Positions 24,213 to 36,644 of a stretch of DNA of 64,000 bases are shown here, piece after piece. The translations under genes and the position numbers were made by a program. Under the pieces are notes generated by a model that worked only from the letters and a program-made list of their open reading frames with translations, was not told where the DNA came from and searched no databases. Positions within the stretch are counted from its first letter, which is position 1, and the number at the start of each line of letters is the position of its first letter. This DNA is from Syngnathus acus (taxonomy: Eukaryota; Chordata; Actinopteri; Syngnathiformes; Syngnathidae). The stretch spans positions 12,627,693 through 12,691,692 of the forward strand of contig NC_051088.1 of NCBI RefSeq assembly GCF_901709675.1, in the 5' to 3' direction.

Positions 24213-24636
24213 TACCGAATTTTCCGGACTATAAGGCGCACCGGACTATAAGGTGCACTTTCAATGAATGGCCCATTTTAAAACTTTGTCCTTATATAAG
24301 GCGCACCAGACTATAAGGCGCACCATTAATGCATCATGTCAGATTTTTAATCCAAATCAAATCAAATCATCATTCTCCATTTTATCTTTTTTATTTCAAC
24401 TTCAGACGCAACACATTACTTTATAATCACAAAATAATGATCCATAGTCTTTTTGATTCATGATTCATAGTCTTCAGTGGGCCACTTATGATTGATTTCA
24501 TGACACAATGCTTCGGGCCAGTTTAAATTTAGGAATTTGGTCCATATATAAGGCGCACCGGACTATAAGGTGCACTGTCGGCTTTAGAGAAAATCTTACG
24601 TTTTTAGGTGCGCCTTATAGTCCGGAAAATACGGTA
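24213..24636. mobile_element. MITE with TACCG...CGGTA termini and internal GGACTATAAGGCGCACC repeats
   Basis: The ends are inverted repeats: the left reads TACCGAATTTTCCGG then ACTATAAGGCGCACC, and the right, read inversely, TACCGTATTTTCCGG then ACTATAAGGCGCACC. Only one position differs in the 30 bp. The direct word ACTATAAGG(C/T)GCAC recurs about four times inside. TA flanks are compatible with a TA target duplication. There is no coding sequence. This motif is familiar from many fish and amphibian genomes. Confidence 0.8.
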
Positions 24637-27070
24637 ATAATTAGCGAGAATGACTTACTTCTCAACAGTGTATAATCAATGTAAAAGCTATTTAACTGAA
24701 AAACAACAACATGAATAATAAATTGAAAAAACATATTTCATATGATTACATCCCACCCCTACAACATTTTAGTTCCTTATCCTAGACAAATGAAAACATG
24801 TTTCCCTGAGGACTCGCAATTCACTTCTAAATTATTCCAAAGAAAAGCTTCTACCTTTGATCTGCCTGCTACATCTGTACGGTTAGTTCATGAATAACAC
24901 AACTCCAACTACATGGCATCCACATAAATGGGATCTAAGCCACATACCCAATGAAAAATAATGGAAAAGTGGCACCTCAGAGGAATAGCTCCATTGATTG
25001 GATGTATAATGTAAGCCCTGACTGGCACCTGCATCTGAACATCTGCGATTTCTCTCTGATTAGACTTCAAATTGCAATTATTTTCTATATCAATAGCGCA
25101 CGTTAATGAGACTTTTTTTTTTTTTCCCACCCCCGCCAGGTCTCAATCGCCATGCAGCGTTCACGGTTTAGTATGAAAATCTGTGCTTGTTTCTCCAGAA
25201 GGCTCACTTGATCACGGTGCTGGGCGACAGCTGCGCTACAAATCAGAACCCATTTACTAGTGACAGAGTCATTAAAGCTTGCTCATCTCATAAAACACAA
25301 TGCACATGGTCAAATACCACTCACTCCATTCACACTCATAACTCAGTCTACTGGGCACACACTCACAGATCCCATTACCGTTGCACACAATCCCTCACAA
25401 AGTTAAACTGAGCATGCAAACTAGAATGGCCATAAGGATGATAATAATGGTAATGTCACAGAGGTAAAGATGTATATTTGGTGCAGAACAGCAGTGTGTA
25501 TACGGCGTCACGCCGAGTGTACGTAATTATAGCTTTCAGATGCAGCTACACAAAACACAGGTTGGATATGGAATATCCTGTTTGTGCATGCACATACAGG
25601 GTGTCCCATTATTTTCCATACATAGGAAAAAAAAAATTATTTATATGATATGCTTTACTTGACTACCATTGTTTTAAAAATGCATTTCAAAGCGTGTTCT
25701 CCACTGCTGACAAACATCTATTACCTCAGCTGGAGTTACTGTATGCTTGTAATGACATTGGTGATGGGTTCCTTCACATGATTTATGTTTTGTATCTTTT
25801 CCTGATACACCTTGGCCTTCAAATGCCCCCAAAGATAAAAAAAAAAGAAAAAAAGCAGAATGGGATCTGGGAGGCCACGCCAACCAATCTAAGAAGCAGG
25901 AAACTGGTGATCAAACCACTGAGGCATAAATACCACAGTCAGGTGGAAGTCTGACTTGGTGAAAGTAAACAGGGAAGTTAACATCCTTGTTTAGCATGAA
26001 TAAAAATAAATATTTTCCCACAACATTTTAAGATACTTCTCAGCATCTAGATTTCCATCGATAAAAAATATTGGTCAACTAATTCAGGCACCCCAAATCC
26101 CAGACCACATAATTAGGTTACTAGCAAGAATTCTTTCAAAAAATGCTGATAAACATTCAATTATCAAAATATTATCTTGTGTATAATACTTAATATAGAA
26201 CGTTAGTGGAAAATGCAATGGAGGGGGGGGGGGACTCATTATATATATATGAATCTCCAAATGCTGGACTGTGAATTTGCTTGTATTGACTATAGTTTCA
26301 AGTTGTAATATCACCAATCACCACTAGATGGCCGACATGTCTTATACTAAAATGTGAGTAGGCCTTTTTTGTGCAGATTTGGAATCATAAGCAGCAAAAA
26401 TAGTACCACAATAATATAAAAATTAAAATATAGAATTTTTGTGACAAGAAAAATGCATAAATTAGTTATTTTATTGTTTGCGTCAAACCTTTTCTTGTTG
26501 TGTTGGGATGGATTGTGGATTTTTTATACGCGCATGGAAAACGTACACTCAAAACGTGAAATTTATTCAGAGCACGAATGCACATATTTTTTCCCTTATT
26601 TAATGTAGCATTTTTCCCGTACAACTGGTTGCGTACCCCAAGTAGCACTGATAATAAAGTGTGGCTCCTCCAGCATTAAGTTGCCCAATGGAGCTCGCTC
26701 TCCATCTCGCCGAATAATGTGGCTGCAGTCCAATGTGCAAACAGCAGATGTCACTGTTTCAAAGAATTCAGTCACTCGTCCCCCCCCACCTTAGTACATC
26801 ATATTGTACTGTACTTATACATTCAATGGTTGTATTAATGTGTGTGCTTTACTTTGCAGGCAGCTACACACCTTTAACCTGAATACATTTTTGGTGGTGT
26901 CCGTAAAAGTATTACTTTATTTATGCCATGTCGAAACAACATGTTTGCTAAGCCGATTTCCATCCCGCTCGCCCTTAATTCAAGTTTTAAATGATTTCTC
27001 ATTACCCGCTCTCGGTCATCTAGTCCTCTCTGCTCATTTCTAGTTATTAGCCACAGCAGCCGTTCCACTC

Positions 27071-27091
27071 GTGTGTGTGTGTGTGTGTGTG
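27071..27091. repeat. (GT)n microsatellite
   Basis: About ten uninterrupted GT units. Confidence 0.9.
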
Positions 27092-30000
27092 CTGCACCTT
27101 GTTGACTTTAGCCTCATTAGAAGGCCAAATGAATATGACAAGTTGTGACATTAGACCACAGCTGGAACGAATGTCCCAGCCACTCACTCTTCAGCATAGC
27201 TAATTTTTCTCGCCCCGCTTTCCGCACACACATTGATTCGTTGCTCACTTATTTTACGGCTAAGGGTTTGATTTGTTTGCGGCAATATTGGAAATGTAGA
27301 CGGGTATGTGTTTTGAATTGGATTGCACGCTTTGATGCTGAGATAGATTGTAAACTGTGATTTTATTAAATCCTTCATTAGGATTCATCAGCGAGATTGA
27401 ATCAGAGAAAGGTCACTGTGCAGATGCACCCCCACCTCTCTCCTTTTTTTGCTCCATCTCCCCTTGTGTATACCCTCCTCCCCCCCCGCTCCCTTGTTTA
27501 CCCCCACCCCCCCTGCTTCCACTTCCACACTACTGCAAAGTGGACTGCATGGCTCGCAAACATCATTTCTCTCTTGAGCTCTCTCTTCCCATGGTGGCCC
27601 TTGCCTGAAACACATTTGCGACAAAATCGGGGAAAAAATAATCATCACAGGCCTGCGAGAGAAACACAAGGTGAAAGTGACATTAGCCCCCCCCCCAACA
27701 ACCCCCAACAACCACAGAGGCTGGCGCCAGTGGGACGCCGGTGCCACAAATCATTTGTATACTCTCATTTCTACAAGCGGCCCGCGATGTTGCTTAATGC
27801 TTAGCGAGCAGATGACTTTCAGAAAGAGGGGAGAATTGGAAGAGATGGGGCGACGAGGAAACAGAAGGGGGGCTGATGAGCGTGAGGATGAGGGGAGGTG
27901 TGGCAATTTGCCGGCGTGAGGAGTTGGATCTGAAATTGAGGGAGAAAATGTGTGCGCCATATGTCAAGTTCCACAAAAGAGAGACAGTGTGTGCCTATAC
28001 TGAGTCTACTGGCACAATTTCAGTTTCAGAATGAAGCATTTTGCGCTTGTTATTAAATAACCTTCGCCATTGTCTACACCCCTGCTATTACCCCCCCCCC
28101 ATCCACTTCATTCCTCTCCCCCAATACACGGAAATTGCAAATGTGGTGCACATATTGTCAGCCACAGTTTGGTCATCTTTGTCTCCCTCACATGTACAAG
28201 CACACACACACACCCTTCCCCCATCCCCTGCCCAGTGTGAGACATCATGATCCTTCTGGTACACTGAATATATTCTTCATGCAGGCTGAGCATTGGTCAC
28301 TGCAGGTGAACATGTGACACGCTATGAAAAGATTGTTTTTTTCACCTCCACAAACACGCACCTGAATCACCCAGGCTTGCAAAACAACCATAATCATACC
28401 TATAACCTCATACATGCATGCATACAGAGTGAAATGCCACATGCATCCCCCCCCCCCCCATGTGCATTCAAAGGCACGCATATTTTCCACATCAACATAA
28501 ATACATGCGCATACACAGACAGGATTACATACATACAAACCGACTTTGATCCCACTGTAAACGTACACACATAGATCCATCTACACATAGAAGGTTGCTT
28601 TTGTGTAAATATAGAGCAGAGACACTCTGGCACAGTGACCTGCAGAGGAACCCACACACTTTGCCTTCTAGTTCCACAGGGCTTTGTGTTTTCAGGAAAT
28701 CCATGAAGTATTCATGGTCCAGTCACAGGGATCTGTAAACCACTACGCAGTGTGGAAGTGCACGGCAAGCAGCTCAGTGGGACACTTGAGGTGTTAAGCA
28801 ATACCGAGTGAATATTTGCGATATTTCCTTCTGCACTATTTAATTATTCATGTTTTTTATTTCTTCTGTAGGTGGAGGGTAGACTTGTGTTACGTGTGTG
28901 CGTTTCTTGTTTTGTCGGCATTTGTGTGTGGGTGGGGGGGGGGTTCCTTTTCATGCTCGGCTGCCTTTGAGAAATAAGTCCTTTTTGGTCATTATCTGAA
29001 TGCCGTCTGAGAGTTGACTGTCTTGAGCACGCGTACACACTCACACATCGACACACAAAGCTCAGTGTGACCCACATTTATTAGATCGAGCCCTGCAGGG
29101 CCTCCGGGGAGTTCCACGGGTGGGGTGTCCCCATCAGGGCGCATCATGACCGGCGCTTGATTCTGAGCTTTGTGACCTCTGAACTGTGGAGTTTCCATCC
29201 TTAACAGGATTGGATTGATCACTACCTACTACAAGTTTTACTTCTCTTTGCCAGTTTTGATGAGATGGGCGGATTATTAAAGGACGTTATGGGTATACGG
29301 GGCCACGGGAATCTGGGATGATAATGATCAGGCACACTATTAAAATTCTACTGACTGAAATTGTCTGTCTTTGACAATAGAAGATGAACGTGAGACGAGA
29401 GAGTTCAGCTTCATTTTGACGTGCTCTCATACGTCACTTAGATGAAAGGATTATTTGCAACAAAATACCAAATATTTTGTTGAAAGAAAAGTTTGGAGCA
29501 CACTTGGCATCTTAATAATCAATTCCAAATCCTTTGCCTTGTGCTCATTAATGTGCCGAATTTTGTAATTTTTTTGTGATCCTTTTCTTTTTGTCTCACT
29601 TTGTAAAGGATGGTATTTGTATTGTTTTTGTATTCTGGCCTGTCCTTCCTATTTTTCTTCCTAATCATGATTTAAGTTCTGCATCTTCTTGTGTAGTCGC
29701 TTCGATTTTATTCATGAAGTCTCCTGCAAACAGTAACTTGCGATAACTTCACTCCTGCCCTCTGGAGGTTCTTGCTGAAGTCAAAAAAAGTCATTTAGAC
29801 TTCCTATACAGCTCTCAAAATATTTTTGTTGTCAACTGCTGTTTTTCTTGAGCTACCCATTCAACTCGTATCACATAGAGGACCAATAGTTTATTTCATT
29901 TTGAGGGCTTTCCAAATGGCTAGTGTTTATGCAATAGCTGCGATTGATTTTCCATCTTCTCTCTGCTTTACAATTGCAGCTTCACTCTCACACACACACG

Positions 30001-30179
30001 CATGCACACACGCACACACAAACACACGCGCACAAACACACACACACACAAATCAGTGGGATTCACACAAAAGTGTATCAGTTCCAATTATAAATACCTA
30101 GAAATAAAAACTGAAATGGTGATCTCTTGCATCACTAAAAAGGCAAGTCAAAGCCACATGTTGTTAGTCTCCCTTAAGT

Positions 30180-30245
30180 ACACAAACAAACAAACAAACA
30201 AACAAACAAACAAACAAATAAATATATAAAAATAAATAAATAAAT
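30180..30245. repeat. (CAAA)n/(TAAA)n microsatellite
   Basis: About ten CAAA units followed by a degenerate run of ATAA/TAAA units. Confidence 0.9.
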
Positions 30246-30737
30246 CCTTTATGGAGTGATATACTGCGTATTGTTCCATCTCCCCATACTGGTCATTGAG
30301 AGAGCTTTTTTAAGATGTGCTGAAAAATCTCAGCTGGTTCAACATTTTCATGGACAAAACCTGCCATTTAAAGAATCGACATTTCTTCTTGGCACACCGT
30401 CCATTAGGATAGAATAGGTTTTTATTGTCATTGTTGTAGAACAATGAAAAGCAATTTAGCTGCTCGCAGTTTAGCAGCTCTTGGTTAAGCAGCTTTTTAA
30501 AAGGTACAAGCACACTAAACTCTATAGTCCATTTTATTTATAGAAAGTGCAAATTCACAACACAAATGATCTCAAGGCACTTTACACATAGAGCAGGTCT
30601 CAAACTCTACGGCCTTTACACAATAAGGAACCAACTGAAACCCGCATGTACTCAGAGGCCGAGGGAAGCAATTATATTTTAATTATACAGCACTATATGT
30701 ACATTTCAGAAAATAACTTCAGTGTCAAAGTATATCC

Positions 30738-31036
30738 TTTTTTTGTAATAATATGTTCTGTGCAGCCCAACTAGTTCATACACAGTGTTCTGATTAATGT
30801 TTCGTTAGCGGAATATGAATTAAACCAATCACGGCTCACCAGTTTTCTGAAGCTGAGCCGTAATTGGTTGTGACTTGGCGACTGTGATTTCATTTTCAGT
30901 GGACAGCAAGTGGCAAAATGGCCGCCCCTTGATTGTGGATTTTGCAGCTTAACTCATATTCCACAAACGCAATATTAATCAGAATGCCGAGTTTAACATA
31001 TTACAAAGAAAATGTGGAGGTTGACTTCCCCTTTAA
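30738..31036. mobile_element. MITE with nested inverted repeats, same family as 3812-4064
   Basis: Long inverted arms lie at about 30786-30823 and 30949-30987 (TTCTGATTAAT...GGAATATGA.TTAA in both). A second, inner inverted pair is AACCAAT.ACGGCTCA near 30822-30838 and its complement near 30853-30870. The right end TTGACTTCCCCTTTAA matches the TIR of the element at 3812-4064 apart from one base. The left end is degraded (only TTTTTGTAATA...TATGTT can be paired), so the left limit is approximate. Confidence 0.65.
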
Positions 31037-34000
31037 TCACGGTTGCAGATGTTTTCCAAGTGATGAAATTGATCAGTTAAAACTCTATGTTAATATCCTG
31101 GACATGTGCACTTTTGGTAACAGAGCTCCGCTTGTAACGAACTGCAAACTTTTCAACCAAAATAGAGAATAGGCACTTTGATAGTTGTAATTTGGGCTCT
31201 TCCTTTCTCCAAACAGGTGGGTAAAGTTTTGTGAGCTAACTCATGAACGGGATGGCTTTGAAAGCAGGGAGGGAGTGACTTTCGTAGATAGACTGAGCTC
31301 TTCAGCCTTCATGAATAATTCTGCAGCGCTGCTTCTCACTGCTGTTGTGGTTGTTGTTGTCGGCCGTGCTCTCACTTCTGTCTGAGAGAGGTGGCGGACA
31401 CAGAGGACTCTTTACACTTCACTGCCTTCTGCACTTGCTTTCATTGAGAAGCACAGGAAGCAGCCGGAAGCGAAAGAGAAGGGAAGTCATGTCTGCCTGT
31501 CGGCATAATGGCCCGTTTGTGCCCTCGCGCTGGTTTGCAGTGAGGAGGAGTAGCCGAGACAGGAAAGCAGTGAGCAACCAAACACTACTAGACGGCAAAG
31601 AAAAGACCTATTAACCTTTCATTTACTAACTGCAAAGTTAAAGCAACACACATTTGTTTCTGCTAACAAAGGCACATTGATGCAATGGTCTACACTCGAA
31701 ACATTTGGTTCGACAAAAAGTACAACGCGCCTCCCGCCACCGTTCTTCAAACTTTTCTTGAAAAAAATTTCGGAGTGGCCCTTCTCTATTTCAGAACGAC
31801 CCGTTCGCACAAAATAAGGTAAGGCAAGCCCTCTTTTGCCTTTCTCATAGAGAAGGTAACTCAATGTGGTTCACATAGTTCCAAAACAACAATTATTGTT
31901 AAAATACTCTAAAATACCTTAATTATAGGGAGGGAGGGAGGGGGGGGGGGGTTAGAGAAGCATAGTTTTAAACCTGAATTCAGAAGCATTTACACTTCAG
32001 ACGACACCTTTGATCCACTAGTGAAAGGAGACTTTGAAACTCTCCTTTTTTATCTATTATACCTACTTCAAACGACAAGACAACTGGAGGGATGCTTATG
32101 TTTGTATTATTGCCAATGTTTTATGGGCAGCTTATTCTTGAGTATGTACATAACAGCTAGCTTTGACTTCTGGGCTGCACTAATTGACCTGAGATTGCTG
32201 ACCCTAGAACCTTACCGATTTATTGATCATTTATAGATCAGTGATTTATAGATCATTACCATCATTTAAAAATATTTTCTACAGCTGACTGGGAGTGGGA
32301 GCCAGCGTCAAGTTTTTAGGACCGTAACAATATGGTCTGATCTCTTTGTTCTGGAGCAATGGGCACGTTTCCCCTGGATTTTCAATTCCCCTGTCTATCT
32401 TGTTAGTCTGAAGTGGAAATAGGCTGTTGCGTTTTGTTCAAGATGTCCGTCGTTGAGCAAGGAAAACAAAGATGTGGAGTAACAGTTGGTTCTTTATTTG
32501 CAAGATCTTGGGTTGTTTAATGGCGGTCAGTACACAAGGCACGTCAGCAGATGAAACAATAACGTCATATTCCAGATCAGAAGGTTTTATACTGTCCACT
32601 AGCAGGAACTAGGAAGGGAAGGGGAGGGAAGGAAAAACATGTCCTTGTAAGGTAGACATCTGTTCTGTTATCATCTGAATTTTCTGTGTCAATGTGTCAT
32701 GGAGAAATACTGAGCTCAGTGTGTTGTGTCAGCGTATGATAAGAGTAACTATGTAACTATATTTGTATAAAATAATGAGAATGGTCACACATTGCTGTTG
32801 CTCTCCCTTCAAGGCCGAGAAACTTTTGTCCGTATTGTAGAAGCTTGATCCAATCGTCCAATTTATACTACTCGTTTGATTTCTTTTACTTGATCAACAT
32901 CCTCTCCCTCCCCACTCGCATCCACTTATTCCCCTCGTCTCCTGAACAATCATCCTGCCACCTCACTTCTTCCCACCATCTCGATCTTTTCCATCTTTCT
33001 ATGCACTTTGCCTTGCATCCTCTGCTGTTTCCCATAACTCTGTTTTACACTCAGCCCCCATGCCCCGCCCCCCCTATTCTCCTCTTCGATTTCCCCGGTG
33101 GACTCTTACAGTAAACTGCCTTGCGTAATTTATATGCAGGGCCTTCTTTTTTTAAATGGATGTGGTGGAGGATAGAGGGATAGTAGAAAGATAGCACAAA
33201 AGAGGAAGGGCTTGGACGGAATCCATTATGACAAGTATTGAAAAGACTCGGCGGCACAAAGACTACTCTAACCTGGTCCAAAATGTTAATTTTAACAGAA
33301 AATAACACATGACCTCAAATTACTCTTCAAACAATACTGGTAATAAAGAAAATCGTTGATGCTTATTTACTTCATAGCAATTTTGAGGGTAAGCCGAGTC
33401 GTTAGAAGTTGAGTCAGATCGTGTGGGGACAGGAAGAGGATTCTGTAGTGGCTAAGCTAATGTGCAAATTGAAATGAATTGACTACTCAATACTTTTATC
33501 GACATAAATGGCGCTGTGTGTACGTTTGTGTGAGTCTGCCAATCTCATTGATCTAAATTTTTTATCATGACCATTCTTGAGGACTTGCTTGCTGTCTCAA
33601 GCCCATTGAGGAACAACATCCGTCCAAGGAATTTCTTGACATTGGAATAGCATTGTGTAGCATCATGCCTTAATGTTTTATGATGCTTTCTGTTTTTGTT
33701 TTTTTTGTGTGGCTTTTGTTAATGCAGTGTAACGTTAAACTAATAATAAATAATGTAACATTTAATCCTATTTTGAAAATGTGTATTGAAGTCCAATAAT
33801 CAAGAAGATAAATGGGAATTTCATTCTTGTTTTTACAGGAACTATCCAGATCATATAAAAGTTGGGAAAGCTCAATGGAATGTAATTAAAAGATGTTATG
33901 TGTAATGATGGACCACGGTTTATGTGTAGCCCCCACAAAGCAATAATAGATGAGTGAGAAAAAAAAATTGCTAATTAGCAGCCATTCGACAAAGCACAAG

Positions 34001-36644
34001 CATCGTGTTGACCTTGATCTCAGCAAGCTCACCAGGAGGCTTGCTTTTCTGAGAAACTTGATCAAATAATAAAATGAATGGTGTCTATATGCAGTATAAT
34101 ATATGCGCAACAATACACTCTAGTTTGCCCTCCATTTTCAGTTCAATCAAATTAAATTGCATTCAGTTTAATTGGACTGGATTCACTTCTAATCAGATAC
34201 CTTTCAAAATAAAAGCATCTCCAAATCATCAGTGTATCTCTCCAGTGCTTCGCAATTGGAAGCAGCTGTCATAAAAATTCTAGCAATTTACTAAGCATGG
34301 TTAGAAAGTTCCATTACATTGACTTCCAGAAAGTGAAACAAATATTTCCCCTCGAAAATATGTGACATAAAGCCGAGTGTGACTCCTCTTTGCTAGGATA
34401 TGATCAACTTTTCTATTGTGACGTGGTCATTTGCAGTAGATTACATTTTTAATATGTCATCGAAATTGTGTGTTGGTTTGAATCTTGGCTGCGGCTAAAG
34501 GTTCGAATGTGAGCGTGAAGAGTCCTTTGTCTTTACGTGCCCTGCAACACTCGTTCATCTCGGCCAAAGTCAGAGCCGTCACGCTAATGAGGACAAACTG
34601 TTTAGAAAATGGATGGAAATAAGTAAGGCGTGTGTTCAACTATCTATTTTGTGCCTTGTTAAAGTGAGACTAATTCAGATCCTGTGTAATCAAACCGACG
34701 ATAATCTTAAATAGATGCAGAGTGTCTTATAACAGTAAGTTACAAGATGTGTGACTGGAAGTAGATTGAGCATCGTACTCTTACTGTAAAAATGGTAGCA
34801 TCCATTTTGTATTCTTACCAATAAAAGGAACTTTAGGACTATGTCAGCGAAAATGCCTCCTAATGGCATCATTGCTTGGACATATTGGACTGATGGTATG
34901 GGGTAATTCCATTCTCCTCATGTGGGATGAGTAAGCCAGAGTTCCTGTAAGTCTGCAAAAGTGTATGTGTGTGTGTGTGTTTGTGAGTGTGTGTTTTTTT
35001 AACTTCAGCCCACAGCGCTAACCACAGTTGTCCCAACATGCCATATGGCCAAATCCGACTCTGAGCCTCATCCCACTGATATCACAGTGATTGACTTTTG
35101 TAATTGGATCTCAGCTCCTACTTCTGGTCAGATTTCGGGAACACAATATGATGCAACTTTACGTCCATCGCACTTCAAATGGATTTTTGTATTAGCCAAG
35201 AAAAGTTTGATCTCAGCAGCTGATGGTGTCTTACTTTTATTCAAATTTGACTCTCTAATGAGCTTTTTAATTTCAAATTGCTGAATGGCAGTAAACCTTT
35301 CCTTTCTTTTCATATTTCTGCTGCACTCAGAGGGGCTCTTCTCAGTGCTCTGCATTTTTATCAACTCTTCAGACCCTTTCTTTGGCATTTTGTTGCCCAT
35401 GTCAAAAGTCACTTCACCCCTGCAGGGATTTCCTCACAGCAATCCCTGGCGTGCTAATTTTGGCTGTGCGACGGCGCATGTGCATTGTTTGAAACAAACT
35501 CTTCGCTACTCTCTGTGTTTGTGAGATAACAACCCCTGAGCTATATAACTATACACACAAAACATACAACTGCACAAAAAGAAAAAAAAAAGTTTCAGAG
35601 TTGGACCTAACAAGAATGAAAGCATTGAGAGTTGTAAGGCTGTGACAATTGCCTTTATTGTACTTTGAGGCTTTGTAAGTGTCCCTCTTGCCTAATCTCC
35701 AGGGTATTGTCCAGAAAGACATCACTGATTCTCAAATTCAATCAGCAGAACCATGGCTGCACTACCACCATGCTTAATTGCATCATGGAGTCAGTGATAA
35801 AGTCTGGAGTGACCTGCTGTTGCTTTCTGGAAGGCCGAGCTGCTTGTTATGGCCTTGTAGCTTTTCTCTTTTTTTTCTCATCTTAAAGTTGAAGCGGGAA
35901 AGCCACTAATGGATTTATTGTTTCGGCTCCTTTGACTCTTTCTGGGAAACGGAGCAGGGAAATCAAAGATGTTCTTGTTATTTTTTTATTTACTTTTTCC
36001 TTGAAACGATGAGTCATGTCTTAGTCGTTTTATTATTAGATATTTAGGTCACCATAGCTGTATATATTTTGTGGATGTCACTTTTATCCTATTAAACCAA
36101 TTTAACTAGTGGATCACTCACCTAAGTGAACAAAAAAATATTTTTACACAACTCAAAGGACGGTGAAAAGTCATACTGAGTTTATGAAATGCAAAATAAT
36201 CTATTCATTTATTTATACATTTTTTAAATCAACAAATTGATTGAGGTGCCCAAGTTCAAGGGTCATCTCAGATGGAGCACGTCAGCACTCTGTTATAAAC
36301 GAATCTGATGCAAATTTTCAGGTAGGATTGTCCTAGAGAACAATAAAGCAACAAGACTATTGATTTTGAATAAATAACTGACACATGATGGATGGAGGTC
36401 ATTTTACACATCCCTTATTGTATCATTGCAATTTTAACGAGTACATTTCAGTCACAATGTTATAGTTAAAGAAAATTCACAAATAATCTAAAACTAAAAT
36501 TGAAATAAAACCTTGTTGTTAACACAATCAAATAAAATAAGAGTACTTTAAAAACTTTTACAGATAGATCGACACACCATATACAGTAATATTAAAACTA
36601 ATAAAAACAAAACTAAAAAAAAAAATTGAAATAACTAATACAAA
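31037..36644. other. Non-coding region before the tandem array
   Basis: No coding exon was recognised. Notable stretches are a purine tract AGGGAGGGAGGGAGG then G-run (31928-31950), another purine tract GGAAGGGAAGGGGAGGGAAGG near 32610-32632, and GT-rich sequence near 34965-34995. The last few hundred bases become AT-rich just before the array begins. Confidence 0.5.
35128..35412 (-). pseudogene. Possible decayed transposon-associated ORF fragment
   Basis: A 94-codon minus-strand frame is Lys/Glu/Ser-rich with segments KRKERFTAIQQFEIKKLI and TPSAAEIKLFLANTKIH. Its spacing loosely resembles the C-terminal domain found in many fish transposon-linked ORFs (basic stretch, E..A...FL...K.P...E, then an R-x-[IV]K-x-Y-like end). 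No flanking coding sequence or splice sites support a gene. The similarity is weak. Confidence 0.25.

Larger units (their letters stand above)
24637..30737. other. Long non-coding region with simple repeats
   Basis: No exon or RNA gene could be supported. The region holds simple-sequence tracts: a G run near 26223-26232, (GT)n at 27071-27091, C/pyrimidine-rich stretches around 27430-27540 and 28447-28459, and CA-rich sequence near 29990-30050. Open frames here follow these tracts and lack protein-like composition. It may be intronic to the candidate transcript starting near 22 kb. Confidence 0.5.

Noticed and set aside
27388-27804. Overlapping 119- and 135-codon frames on both strands
   Set aside because: Driven by C-rich low-complexity sequence; both strands are open at once and the peptides are proline/histidine-biased.
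28245-28657. Cys/Val-rich minus-strand frames
   Set aside because: Products of CA/CATA-rich simple sequence, giving repeated V/C/Y/M residues; no start context or splice support.
32290-32830. Possible solo LTR or retroelement fragment with a purine tract near 32610-32632
   Set aside because: No matching direct repeat, primer-binding site, TG...CA ends or coding remnant could be shown.
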